From: Gammaproteobacteria bacterium
Lineage (GTDB): Bacteria; Pseudomonadota; Gammaproteobacteria; JAPPPA01
Length of the DNA: 64,000 nt
NCBI GenBank assembly: GCA_030425645.1
Contig: JAUHZK010000005.1
Span: 205,350-269,349, forward strand
Direction of reading: 5' to 3'
In this document: piece by piece, positions 36,183 to 45,322 of the stretch
Layout: every line of letters starts with the position of its first letter
Numbering within the stretch: position 1 is the first letter of the stretch
Notes under the pieces: model-generated
What the model saw: the letters and a program-made list of their open reading frames with translations, nothing else
Told to the model about the DNA's origin: nothing
The model's database searches: none
Made by a program: the position numbers and the translations under genes

Positions 36183-36954
36183 ATTTCTTCTCATGCCGTT
36201 GCAGTGTGTTTTCAACTTTACTTAAGGCCTGCAATATACGTTCAGCGACACTAGCGGAGCCATCAGCAGTAACTTTTAGGGTTGCCGAATGCGCCGCGCA
36301 GAGATTCTTCGCCGACGACCATTGAGCGGCCAATGCCTCCACCCAAGCCCGAAACTCAGCAGCCGCACCGGGCCGCTTTTCTAAGGTAGCCCCCAAGGTC
36401 ATATGGAAGCTGATTTCGGGGCGTTTCAATTTGCCCAGCAAGCCCGGCAACATCAGATACATCAAGGTATCGTCGGAATGAATGGTCTGAGAGGCTTTGT
36501 GATAAGCCAGCACTGAGGAGAAATGCAGATTCTCATTGCTAGAAATAAAGTCCACGCCAGCCGGCACGGAAAACTCAAAATCATCCGCAAACAAGGCGGC
36601 AAATTCAGCCGATTCGGTTTTTTCTAACTGCCAGGGCAGTTCAGGAAACTTGTCTAAATGCCGCTGCGTGCCATACAGCTTGGCCTGAGGGTACTGCGCA
36701 TGCGAGCGCTTTACGTGCACCGTATGGAAAGGGTGTAGATTAATAATTGCCTCAATATCAGCGCCACCTTGGGTGAGTTCGTCGACTTTACGCTTGACCT
36801 CTCCCTGCAGGGTATAGGCATCGAGCAAAACAAACTTGCCGCTTTGGAGCCTTACTAAAGAGGCATGTGTGCCGATATTGAGCACGCCCGCTATTTTGAA
36901 AACACCTCGAATATTCCAAAAATTATCGGAAATTTTCAGTACCTGTTCGCTCAT
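36175..36954 (-). CDS. Metallo-beta-lactamase-like protein with degenerate metal motif
   Basis: A 259-residue protein with the opening of an MBL-fold enzyme: NIGTHASLVRLQSGKFVLLDAYTL then IEAIINLHPFHTVHVK where HxHxDH is expected. The usual DH pair is lost (HPFHTVH), and the later SNENLHFSSVLAYHK..TIHSDD segment retains His and Asp residues. It may be a non-canonical or inactive member related to DUF4336. It overlaps the GFA-type gene, suggesting co-expression. Confidence 0.55.
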   Translation of the reverse strand: MSEQVLKISDNFWNIRGVFKIAGVLNIGTHASLVRLQSGKFVLLDAYTLQGEVKRKVDELTQGGADIEAIINLHPFHTVHVKRSHAQYPQAKLYGTQRHLDKFPELPWQLEKTESAEFAALFADDFEFSVPAGVDFISSNENLHFSSVLAYHKASQTIHSDDTLMYLMLPGLLGKLKRPEISFHMTLGATLEKRPGAAAEFRAWVEALAAQWSSAKNLCAAHSATLKVTADGSASVAERILQALSKVENTLQRHEKKYG

Positions 36955-37028
36955 GTTCTTGCCTTAGTCAACTGCGATTCTAAGCAAGCATAACAACTGT
37001 GCGAGGCCAGCAAACCGAAAACCTCAAA

Positions 37029-37394
37029 TCAATGCAGCCATAACCAAGCGCCTGCCGCTAACGCCAACACCAAGCTGCTGCTGGTACCCCAAAAATAAAG
37101 CCGTAATACGCATTGGTAGACGCCTGATAACTCGTCGCCTACCCCAACCACGCCCCGTTTTTCGCCCAAGCGCGGCCATACAAACATACTGGCTAAGGCG
37201 ACATCGTTAAAAATGGACAGGGGGAACCGGGTCAACAATGCGACTTCTTGCTCACGAAAATACGGCTCGCGGTAATAGCGGCTTCGCAACGTTGCTGGCA
37301 ATTTGTAACTGAGTAATAACAAAGTTGGCAGACCCAACACCACATTCGCCATTACCGACCAATAAAACACCCAAAATACGGTATCAATCGTCAT
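37029..37394 (-). CDS. Small membrane protein of unknown function
   Basis: A 121-residue protein with two or three hydrophobic segments (FWVFYWSVMANVVLGLPTLL at the N-terminus and a C-terminal SSSLVLALAAGAWLWLH). GAGAGAACC precedes the ATG. No family was recognised. It lies between the MBL-like gene and the divergent PhoD gene. Confidence 0.55.
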   Translation of the reverse strand: MTIDTVFWVFYWSVMANVVLGLPTLLLLSYKLPATLRSRYYREPYFREQEVALLTRFPLSIFNDVALASMFVWPRLGEKRGVVGVGDELSGVYQCVLRLYFWGTSSSLVLALAAGAWLWLH

Positions 37395-37555
37395 GGTTCT
37401 CTCCGCTTTTGGTCGCTGCCTATCAATAAGCTCACAGCGCCAAATTGTTTTATCAATGTCATCTAAGCATAGCGCTAATTAACGCTATGTCAGCAGAGCT
37501 GTCGTATAGTTAAACTTATCTGACTTGTTTTAACGCCCACTAGAAAAATAACGCT

Positions 37556-39226
37556 GTGAACAGACGAGAGTTTTTAAAACATTTACGCCTTGGCGCAATT
37601 GCTGCACCTGTTGTCATTAGCGCCTGCAAAGCACAGTCCCCAGACAACGCTAACAGTAGCGACAACGGCACCAATACTCCTCTGGAGCTGCCACTACCCG
37701 GCGCTGGCAATGCCGCCGCCATCTTTCCTTCTTCGGTTGCCAGCGGCGACCCAACGCCTAGCGGCGCGATGTTGTGGACGCGGGTTGCGGCGGAACACAT
37801 TCAAATTGATCAGCCGCTGTTGTGGGAAATTGCCAGTGACGAGGGCTTTAGCAACGTCGTCGCCCGCGGCGCAATTGCCGCTAGCTTTCTCTCCGCCTCG
37901 TCCGACTACACCATCAAGCTAGACACCGATGGTTTACTGGGCAATAACCAGTTCTACTTTTATCGCTTTGCCTATGGCGACACCTCCTCTCGCATTGGCC
38001 GTATGCGCACGCTGCCGCTTGCGGATGAGGCCGTAGACCAACTCAAAATGATTTTGGTGACTTGCCAAGATTTCACACTCGGGCGTTTCCATGCCTACCG
38101 TGAGATCGCGACCGTGGAAGCGGACTATCTATTGCACCTAGGCGACTTTATTTACGAGTCGGCCATTATCGGCATTGGGCCAGACCGCCTACTTAACCTT
38201 CCGTCGGGGCAGCAATATGCGGTCGACCTAAACGACTGCCGGTTTATCTACAAGACGCATCGCGCCGAAGCTGAGTTACAAGAGGCGCTAGAAAAACACA
38301 CCTTGATTCACACCTGGGACGACCATGAAATTGCGAATGATCGTTACTGGGATGGTGAACGCCCCCGCGGGCCAGATCACCCGCTGGATTCAGACCCGGT
38401 TGCTTTCACGCAATACACCCGCGACGCCATTCAAGCTTGGTATGAATACCTGCCGGTACGAGTACCGTATGACCCAGACGGCGACTTCCCCGATTTAATT
38501 GAAGTTGAACGCAGCTTCCGCTTCGGCAATCTCGCCGAGCTAGTGCTGACTGAGCTACGGATGCACCGAGATCCGCACCCTTGTGGCGAAGGCAACTTTG
38601 GCGAGCGTCAATTGGTGTTGGAGTCGTCCTGCGAAGCACGACACGAACCCGACCGCACCATGATGGGCAGCATCCAACGTAATTGGATGCTCGACACATT
38701 GGCCGATAGCGACGCTCAGTGGAAGGTGCTTGGTCTGCCGATTCCATTTAGTCCCATTCAAATCAGCCAACTGCCTGCTGCGGTTTATGAAACAGACCAC
38801 TGGGACGGTTATACCGATGAGCGCCGCATTATTTTGCAAGCATTAGCGGACAGAGACGTGAACAACCTCATCGTACTCAGCGGCGATTTACACGCCTTCC
38901 TTGCCGCGCAGCTGTTCAGCAATTACGACGGCAGCGGTGAACCGATTGGCGCTGAATTTGCAACGAGTGCGGTGGCCGCCACCCCTATTGCAAGCATTAA
39001 CCCCCCAGCCAACGTGTTTTTACAGCAGCTCAATATTCAAGCCAACAACCCCCACATCAATTTTTGGGACGGCACGCGCAACGGTTGGTGCGAAGTCACC
39101 ATCACCCCCACAAACTGCCGCGTGGTCATGCGGGCCATGCTGGCACAGTTACCTATTGCTAACCCATCGTTGCCCTTAGCTGAATTTAATGTCGACGCCG
39201 ACAACCCGCTACTACAAAGGCTGTAG
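37556..39226 (+). CDS. PhoD-type alkaline phosphatase, Tat substrate
   Basis: A 556-residue protein starting with GTG. The N-terminal NRREFLK matches a Tat twin-arginine signal and is followed by VISAC, which could also be a lipobox. The PhoD N-terminal domain has FPSSVASGDPTPSGAMLWTR. The metal-binding sites appear as TCQDF, HLGDFIYE, TWDDHEIANDR and LSGDLHAFLA. Phosphodiesterase or phosphomonoesterase activity toward external phosphate esters is the known role. The C-terminal strand NGWCEVTITPTNCRVVMR also fits PhoD. Usually induced by phosphate limitation; no PHO box was identified. Confidence 0.92.
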   Translation: MNRREFLKHLRLGAIAAPVVISACKAQSPDNANSSDNGTNTPLELPLPGAGNAAAIFPSSVASGDPTPSGAMLWTRVAAEHIQIDQPLLWEIASDEGFSNVVARGAIAASFLSASSDYTIKLDTDGLLGNNQFYFYRFAYGDTSSRIGRMRTLPLADEAVDQLKMILVTCQDFTLGRFHAYREIATVEADYLLHLGDFIYESAIIGIGPDRLLNLPSGQQYAVDLNDCRFIYKTHRAEAELQEALEKHTLIHTWDDHEIANDRYWDGERPRGPDHPLDSDPVAFTQYTRDAIQAWYEYLPVRVPYDPDGDFPDLIEVERSFRFGNLAELVLTELRMHRDPHPCGEGNFGERQLVLESSCEARHEPDRTMMGSIQRNWMLDTLADSDAQWKVLGLPIPFSPIQISQLPAAVYETDHWDGYTDERRIILQALADRDVNNLIVLSGDLHAFLAAQLFSNYDGSGEPIGAEFATSAVAATPIASINPPANVFLQQLNIQANNPHINFWDGTRNGWCEVTITPTNCRVVMRAMLAQLPIANPSLPLAEFNVDADNPLLQRL

Positions 39227-39345
39227 CGGCTAACCCCCTTACCCACCAACGGCCTAGCTAGGGAATTACCAATTCTAAATTGAATTTTCCGGCAATCGCA
39301 TTCAAACTAAACACGGGGTTAATTAATCGCAATAGGGGGATAACT

Positions 39346-39831
39346 ATGCGCAATCTATTCCAACGGACTGCCTTCGCCGCCATTTTCATGTTGCTAGCCA
39401 CGGCGACTCATGCCGACTCGCGTTATGAAGCAGCCTATCGCCTGCTAGAAGTATCGCAATTAGAACAATTATTGGAAGCTTCGATAGAAGAGTCGCTACT
39501 CGTTGAGCTGGATCAAAATCCAGACCTAGTACCTTTCGCCGACGTGATGCGCGATTTCTTCAATCGCCACATGTCCTACGAGAGCCTCAAAGTGGAATTG
39601 GCCGAGATTTATGTCGATGCGCTCACGGCGGATGAGTTACATACCATTGCTGACTTCTACGAGACCGACGTAGGTCAGAAGGTACTTGCCGTGATGCCGC
39701 AGCTAATGTCAGAAGGTATGAACCTTGGCATTCGCCGTGTGCAAGAGAACTTGCCCGAGCTGCAGCAGATGATCGCCGCCAAGATCGAAGCTCTAGAAGC
39801 TGAAGAAGCTGCAAAGGCAGACGCTGAGTAA
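39346..39831 (+). CDS. Secreted DUF2059 protein
   Basis: A 161-residue protein starting at ATG 39346, with AGGGGGA upstream; a longer start at 39280 has no ribosome site. A signal peptide (MRNLFQRTAFAAIFMLLATA) precedes the DUF2059 region LLEVSQLEQLLEASIEESL and ADELHTIADFYETDVGQKVL, with a Glu/Ala-rich tail. DUF2059 proteins are small and exported, and their function is unknown. Confidence 0.85.
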   Translation: MRNLFQRTAFAAIFMLLATATHADSRYEAAYRLLEVSQLEQLLEASIEESLLVELDQNPDLVPFADVMRDFFNRHMSYESLKVELAEIYVDALTADELHTIADFYETDVGQKVLAVMPQLMSEGMNLGIRRVQENLPELQQMIAAKIEALEAEEAAKADAE

Positions 39832-39952
39832 CAGCTCAGCAACAAACGCTTCACCGCTAAAAACTACCAAGAGCGCGCGCATTTAGCGCCGCTCTCAGGT
39901 ATCTTATGCGCTCAAAAATAACAGCCAACGCAGCGGCTACTAAGGAAAACCT

Positions 39953-41263
39953 ATGGCCGCCGGCCCGAGTTCTGAGAAACACCCCCAATTTGGTCAAATG
40001 AACAACCCGAGTGGCTGGTACCGCCACTATTGTTTGGGGCTAATCTTTGTGGTGCTGGTACTCAACTATGTAGACCGTGGCATTCTGGCTGTGGTGCTTG
40101 AAGACGTAAAAAGCGACTTCCAACTTAACGACCTACAACTCGGCCTGTTATCAGGGCCAGCGTTTGCCGTGTTTTATGCGCTGATGGGGATTCCCTTCGC
40201 GCGTTGGGCCGACATGGGTAATCGACGTATTGTGATCTCTGTCAGCCTAGCCATCTGGAGCGCCATGACCGCGCTTGGTGGTTTGGCGCAGAACTTCACC
40301 AGCCTGTTCTTAACCCGTGTTGGTGTTGGCGTAGGCGAAGCCGGCGCTGTACCACCAACACATTCGCTAGCCTCCAACTACTACCCTCCAGAGCATCACG
40401 GCAAGACCGCCAGTGTGCTGTCGTTTTCAGTATTTGTCGGTAGCTTTTTGGGCCTAGCCGGTGGCGGTGCCATCCTCGCCGCAACCGACTGGCGCACCAC
40501 CTTAATGGCCGTCGGCTTGCCAGGGGTATTTATCGCCGTACTGGCATTTTTCACCCTGCGGGAACCGAGACAAATCACCAAAGTGCCGGCACCGAGCGAA
40601 ATTTTTAACGCCGAGTCTCGCGCCATTATTCGCGGCGTATTGGCGAAAAAGACCTATGTCCAACTGCTGATCTCTTTCGCTATCGTTTCTTTCTTTAGCT
40701 ACGGCATTGCCTCATTCGCAGTGCCGTTTTTTATCCGTAGCTTTGGGGTGGATATCGGCTTTATTGGCATTAGTTACGGCGGTACCGCTGCGGCCTCTTC
40801 CGTCGTTGGAACGCTATCGGCGGCTTTCTTAGTAGACCGCTTAGCAAAACGCGATAAAGCCTGGATGCTTAGACTGCCAGGCATCGCTTGCTTGGTCGCC
40901 GTGCCATTTGTAGTGGCATCAATTCTAGCGCCGAGCTACGAGATCTGCCTGCTGTTTTTCTTTATTGGCAACAGCTTTGTCTCAATGGCAATCCCAGCTT
41001 TATTTGCATCTATTTATGGGATTATTCATAACAGCCAACGTTCTATGGCGATTGCTGTATTTGGTCTGGCGGCCAACCTGCTCGGCTTGGGTCTAGGCCC
41101 AGTACTGATCGGGGCTATCAGCGATGCCATTACGCCGATGTTTGAAGTAGAGGCACTGCGTTACACATTGGCGGGCTCAGTGCTGTTCCTAGCTTGGGCG
41201 GCGACCCATATTCTGATTGGCTCACGCACTATCAACCAAGACTATGTTGGCAACGACGAATAA
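39953..41263 (+). CDS. MFS transporter, Spinster-like
   Basis: A 436-residue, twelve-helix transporter. NYVDRGILAVVLEDVKSDF near the N-terminus and GLLSGPAFAVFYALMGIPFARWADMGNRR between helices 2 and 3 are the signature of the Spinster-type MFS group (FARWADMxNRR loop). GVGEAGAVPP lies in helix 4-5. The substrate is not predictable. No gene for a matching pathway lies next to it. Confidence 0.88.
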   Translation: MAAGPSSEKHPQFGQMNNPSGWYRHYCLGLIFVVLVLNYVDRGILAVVLEDVKSDFQLNDLQLGLLSGPAFAVFYALMGIPFARWADMGNRRIVISVSLAIWSAMTALGGLAQNFTSLFLTRVGVGVGEAGAVPPTHSLASNYYPPEHHGKTASVLSFSVFVGSFLGLAGGGAILAATDWRTTLMAVGLPGVFIAVLAFFTLREPRQITKVPAPSEIFNAESRAIIRGVLAKKTYVQLLISFAIVSFFSYGIASFAVPFFIRSFGVDIGFIGISYGGTAAASSVVGTLSAAFLVDRLAKRDKAWMLRLPGIACLVAVPFVVASILAPSYEICLLFFFIGNSFVSMAIPALFASIYGIIHNSQRSMAIAVFGLAANLLGLGLGPVLIGAISDAITPMFEVEALRYTLAGSVLFLAWAATHILIGSRTINQDYVGNDE

Positions 41264-41317
41264 GTCCGCCGGCAAAACAGTTGGCGTTATTAGCAAAGGC
41301 CGCTGCCACAGCAATGA

Positions 41318-41890
41318 CTACCAGTCAAAGTCGTCAGGAATTTTGTAGTCGGCATAAGGGTCATCGCCGTCTTCGGCGTCGGCCACACGGTCATGTAAGG
41401 ACACCACTACCGAGGCGTCACGGCTGTTAATTTTTTCGGCCACTAATGCTGATACCAACTGATAGTTGTCGGCCAGTTTCACGATTGCTAACTGGCCTTT
41501 ACTCAGCTGTCGTTTTAACAGCGCGTTGACATAAATCGTCTCGGTTTTGCCGCCATCCACAAAGCGATAGGCGACATCCCCTTCACGCTTTACTTCGTTC
41601 ATATTCACCAGCTGCTTAATCTGCGCTTGCAAAGCCTTTGCCTGCGCCGCGGCATTTTTCTGACGGTTAAGCTCGCGGTCGCGTGCAACCTTTTCATTCA
41701 GCATGCGCTGTTCCTCTGCACTCTTCTGCGCCGCTTGCTGCTCTTGCAGTTGACGCCGGGCCTTTTTACCGAGCTGTTTAACCTGGGCGTTTTTCTGAGC
41801 GTTCTCGCGGCGTTTTGCCGTTTGCGCTTTCTTAACTTGTTTCTTGTCGGCAATCCCGGCTTTCAGCAATTGGTCGGCGAGCGAAGGCAT
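41318..41890 (-). CDS. DUF2058 (YaiL-type) protein
   Basis: A 190-residue protein with the typical DUF2058 opening SLADQLLKAGIADKKQVKKA, a long charged helix (KRRENAQKN..EEQRMLNEKVARDRELNRQ) and the C-terminal beta-rich ETIYVNALLKRQLSKGQLAIVKL. The very acidic tail (DAEDGDDPYADYKIPDDFDW) is also typical. The E. coli YaiL product is of uncertain function, linked to nucleic acid. Confidence 0.9.
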   Translation of the reverse strand: MPSLADQLLKAGIADKKQVKKAQTAKRRENAQKNAQVKQLGKKARRQLQEQQAAQKSAEEQRMLNEKVARDRELNRQKNAAAQAKALQAQIKQLVNMNEVKREGDVAYRFVDGGKTETIYVNALLKRQLSKGQLAIVKLADNYQLVSALVAEKINSRDASVVVSLHDRVADAEDGDDPYADYKIPDDFDW

Positions 41891-42087
41891 ATCGGTCTGA
41901 ATCTCGTTTAACGGAACCCCATTATAAATGAGGCAACCACCGCCTACAGCCCTTATCCCGACGTGCTAAGCCGCTTAGCATCAGTAACCCAAATGGGCTG
42001 TTTTTGCCGCAAATCTCTCCGTTAGCGTGCACCTAAAAAGCCCAACTCATTGAACTCAAAGCAACAAACATAAGCTAATTGTATTTT

Positions 42088-42122
42088 GAATATGAATTCA
42101 TTTTTATTCGAATATGAATTCA
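42088..42122. repeat. Two 13-bp direct repeats upstream of acyltransferase gene
   Basis: GAATATGAATTCA occurs at 42088-42100 and 42110-42122, 22 bp apart (two turns of DNA), in the AT-rich 300-nt gap between the DUF2058 gene and the acyltransferase gene. Each unit contains the palindrome TGAATTCA. The two-turn spacing on the same face of DNA suggests a regulator binding site. The remainder of the gap shows nothing recognisable. Confidence 0.45.
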
Positions 42123-42188
42123 AACGGGATTCATTTAACTGTTTAATTGAATCAACGCCTGTTAAGTCCATGAGGGGGGAGTTAACCA

Positions 42189-43337
42189 ATGTTGAATATA
42201 AATCAGTGGCCATCTCGGCGCTTAGACTCGATTGGCGGTCTACATCGTTTCGATAATTTAGATTCAGCCCGCGCCATAGCCGCGATCGGCATCGTCGCTT
42301 ATCACAGTAACCTGCACCACCTAATTGCTTGGTGGTGGGGCGTAATGGATTTCTTTTTCGTTATGTCGGGCATGTTAATCACGCGCACCATGCTAACGCT
42401 GCGTGATCGCGGCGACGGCTTTGGTACCTTTATGTTGTATCGAGCAGCCCGCCTATTCCCAGCGTTTTTGGGCATCATGCTGATGTGGGAGCTTTTGGTA
42501 TTTGTCACCGGAAGCCGCGAGCAGTTTCAAACGCTGCCCTACTTATTGCTATATCAAAACCTAGATTTATTACTCTGGTCACGAGAAGTATTCCCTCGCA
42601 TCCCGGAGCTTACTCACACCTGGTCGTTGATTCTTGAAGAACAGTACTACGTGCTCTGGGGCCTAATGTTCTTTACGATTTTTGTGCATGTCAGAAAAAT
42701 CAATCGACGCTACCTCTGGGCTGTCGTGTTACTCGTACTCGTTGCCACCATGGGCCGCTACTACGGCACGCATTGGTGGACGCTACTAGGCCGCTTTGAC
42801 GGTTTCCTAGTGGGAACTCTACTCGGCTTTTTGGTGTTCTCAGACTCGGCAACCCTAAGCCGTTGGGCGAGCAACTCACTATTTAGACGCTGTTTCCAAC
42901 TCTTGGTGTTGCTAGCTATCGGTAAAATCGTCTACGGCATGAGCCTGTCTTATGTTGATCCAGAAGGCTACCGCAGCAGTGCAATTTGGCTAGACGTAAC
43001 CTGTTATGTGATCTTCTCTACTGCGTTAGTACTGTGGCTCATGCAAAAAGAAGGCAGCCCGTTAAATACCGTATTCGGTTGTTTCCACTTACCGTGGGTT
43101 GGGTTAATTAGCTATGAACTTTATTTGGTACATGTACCGATTAACAGCGTGGTGATGAAGCTGATCGACTTTGACTTCGCCTATGCCTCGGTAGCTAAGT
43201 TTTTCATCGTGCTGACACTGTCGATTATCAGTGGCCACTTTATTAATAAATGGCTCACCAAACCGGCGCTCAGAAACCGCCACCGTATGAAAGAGTATCT
43301 GGTTAGCGCGTTTTCAGTGCGACAACCAAACCGATAG
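42189..43337 (+). CDS. Acyltransferase-3 family membrane protein (OafA-like)
   Basis: A 382-residue, about ten-helix protein with a GGGGGAG ribosome site. Acyltransferase-3 hallmarks: NLDSARAIAAIGIVAYH near residue 35, DFFFVMSGMLITRTML, MLYRAARLFPAFLG, and TWSLILEEQYY in helix 4-5. These enzymes add acetyl or other acyl groups to lipopolysaccharide or exported glycans. It stands alone, with paired direct repeats upstream. Confidence 0.9.
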   Translation: MLNINQWPSRRLDSIGGLHRFDNLDSARAIAAIGIVAYHSNLHHLIAWWWGVMDFFFVMSGMLITRTMLTLRDRGDGFGTFMLYRAARLFPAFLGIMLMWELLVFVTGSREQFQTLPYLLLYQNLDLLLWSREVFPRIPELTHTWSLILEEQYYVLWGLMFFTIFVHVRKINRRYLWAVVLLVLVATMGRYYGTHWWTLLGRFDGFLVGTLLGFLVFSDSATLSRWASNSLFRRCFQLLVLLAIGKIVYGMSLSYVDPEGYRSSAIWLDVTCYVIFSTALVLWLMQKEGSPLNTVFGCFHLPWVGLISYELYLVHVPINSVVMKLIDFDFAYASVAKFFIVLTLSIISGHFINKWLTKPALRNRHRMKEYLVSAFSVRQPNR

Positions 43338-43347
43338 TCTCCTACCC

Positions 43348-43379
43348 ATCACTGGCTAGCAGTATTGCTAGCCAGTGAT
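43348..43379. terminator. Strong stem-loop between convergent genes (bidirectional terminator-like)
   Basis: A perfect 14-bp stem (ATCACTGGCTAGCA with TGCTAGCCAGTGAT) and 4-nt GTAT loop lie between convergent genes for the acyltransferase and the isocitrate-dehydrogenase-like enzyme. The T-tract on either side is weak (TTGCTTGGTT on the plus strand), so it may stabilise mRNA ends as well as terminate. Confidence 0.6.
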
Positions 43380-43386
43380 TGCTTGG

Positions 43387-45126
43387 TTAAGCGCCGAGGT
43401 TGCTCTCAATCGCATCCAAAAATCCCTGCATATCGACGATTTTTTCGTTCTCGGGCTGCAGCGTTTTGCCCTTAATATCGCCAGTGATAATGCCCTGGCC
43501 AACGGTCTCGATTAAGGCCGCCTTGATATTGCCTGAGTAATACACCAAGGCTTGGTTTTTCTCACGCAGACCAATCGCTTCTAAGGCATTGGCAACGGCA
43601 AACAACAGCGCCGACGAGTTAAAGATCGCGGTCTTGCCTTTACTTTCCTGATACATCAAGTAAAGGTCATGTGCGGTACCGTGTGGCGCTTCGAACAACA
43701 GCGTGCCGTCAACGCTAGAGATAATCGAGCTAGCCGTTGCCAAGCTGCCGCCGAGTGCCGCAGAAATATCAGAGAAGATATCGCCATCTAAATTAAGCGC
43801 CGGATACAAGGCGTTACGCGGCGGATCAGTAATCATTTTTTGCAGCTGTACTGATGGGCGCATGACCATAAATGATGGCGGCGCTACGCGCTCTTGGGTA
43901 AGTTCACGACGCACCTCATTTAACACATGGCTAAAGACATCGTCGTATTCCATGTATTCACGCTTAAGACCGAAGTAAACCTCTTTGTGTTTACGGCGGG
44001 CATCGCGGAAAACATCGCTAATCCAGTCTTTAATGGCTTGGCGCTCATTGTGCATAAAGAGAATCGGGTCACCCTGCTTAACCGCTCGGGCATGCTTCTC
44101 TTCACCATCCACAATCACTTTAACCAGACCGTCCTCTGGCACTGCCATGTTGAAGCTACCGTATTGGTCACCACCGCCGGCGCTCATACGTGAGATAGAG
44201 ATCGCCGTATTGCGCGTGGGGATACCAAACTCTTTCAGCGCCTCAACCAGTTTGTATAGTTTGCGCCCCGAGGTGTTTTCCGGCACCCCCCATAGGCAAC
44301 GCTCTGGCGGATTAGCCACAATCCGCGCCGCCTGGGCATCAATTAACTCGTAGTGATAAGCCAAACCCGCCGCTTCTACTTTGGCTTTGTAGTCGGCCTC
44401 ATAAATTTCTTCGATGGCTTCCCGCATCACGCCGTCGTAACCCGGGATCACGGTATCTTTTAAGCCAAGATAGATATCACGTTTTTCATCCAAGGCGCGT
44501 TGGAAAAACTTATGCGCCCAATCACGTACCTTCTGAATATCGTTGGTCGCAATTAGCCATGGATCACCCAAATGGATGTCACGGCGGTGCAACTCCACCG
44601 GGTCGCCGCTAGCGCCAACAAACATTACCTTCGCTACACCGGTGGCTTTTGATAGCGCGTTGGCGCTCTCTTTAATGCCGCCACCGTCCATGGTATCGAC
44701 CACAATATCGCGACCAATCCACTGCGGCGGATTGTGTTGCAGATTGCGGAACTGAATATCCTCACGCGTAATATTGCCTGCAATGCCCTTACGAATAGCA
44801 CCGTTAGGCGACTTGGTCGCCAGCTTGTCTAGCTCGGATTCTTTAATATGCGGATATTTTTCAAGCAGCTCATCGAGCTGTGCACGGTTCACGGTCATGC
44901 CGGCGTTTTTAATACCGACGCCGTGTTCTTTTAGCGCCTCAATGGCATCACGAACAACCTGGCCATTGGTCACCAAACGCTCTTCAGCCGAGAGGTCTAT
45001 TTCCACCAAGTTGATATCCAGCTTGCTGGTCACAAACTGTTCTAGAACCCGCTCGAAAGCCACCTGCGCCATCTCGTCGCCGTGCAAAATCACCAGCGGG
45101 CTGCTTACCTTAATCTTATCTACCAT
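43387..45126 (-). CDS. Isocitrate/isopropylmalate-dehydrogenase-family enzyme (type II-like IDH, extended)
   Basis: A 579-residue protein starting at ATG 45126 because GGGGAAG lies just upstream (TTG 45138 is possible). Family marks: GDEMAQVAFERVLEQF near the N-terminus (like the type II IDH GDEMTR), TKSPNGAIRKGIAGNITRED, and C-terminal APHGTAHDLYLMYQESKGKTA. Two internal segments repeat the pattern DW....F..A...K..IYLGLK...YD.V (about 200-240 and 366-405), so it is longer than ordinary IDH and includes an internal duplication. Probably oxidises isocitrate or a homologue with NADP. Confidence 0.75.
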   Translation of the reverse strand: MVDKIKVSSPLVILHGDEMAQVAFERVLEQFVTSKLDINLVEIDLSAEERLVTNGQVVRDAIEALKEHGVGIKNAGMTVNRAQLDELLEKYPHIKESELDKLATKSPNGAIRKGIAGNITREDIQFRNLQHNPPQWIGRDIVVDTMDGGGIKESANALSKATGVAKVMFVGASGDPVELHRRDIHLGDPWLIATNDIQKVRDWAHKFFQRALDEKRDIYLGLKDTVIPGYDGVMREAIEEIYEADYKAKVEAAGLAYHYELIDAQAARIVANPPERCLWGVPENTSGRKLYKLVEALKEFGIPTRNTAISISRMSAGGGDQYGSFNMAVPEDGLVKVIVDGEEKHARAVKQGDPILFMHNERQAIKDWISDVFRDARRKHKEVYFGLKREYMEYDDVFSHVLNEVRRELTQERVAPPSFMVMRPSVQLQKMITDPPRNALYPALNLDGDIFSDISAALGGSLATASSIISSVDGTLLFEAPHGTAHDLYLMYQESKGKTAIFNSSALLFAVANALEAIGLREKNQALVYYSGNIKAALIETVGQGIITGDIKGKTLQPENEKIVDMQGFLDAIESNLGA

Positions 45127-45322
45127 CAACTTCCCCAAGTGCGCTGTGTAGCGCTAAAGCATTGTTGCCATTAATTGGCTGAGAACATTAACTCAATGCG
45201 TCGCTAAGGCCAAGTTGAGGCGACGATGCAGATCGTTAATTTTGCTAGGTAACCGCCTAATTTAGGCATAAAATTCGGCACTATTCGTATTCGGTGCCAT
45301 GCACCTGCTATAGGCCTTAGCC

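Noticed and set aside
42022..42213. A 63-codon minus-strand frame in the gap upstream of the acyltransferase gene
   Set aside because: It has no family match or ribosome site and overlaps the start of the acyltransferase gene; the direct repeats explain part of it.
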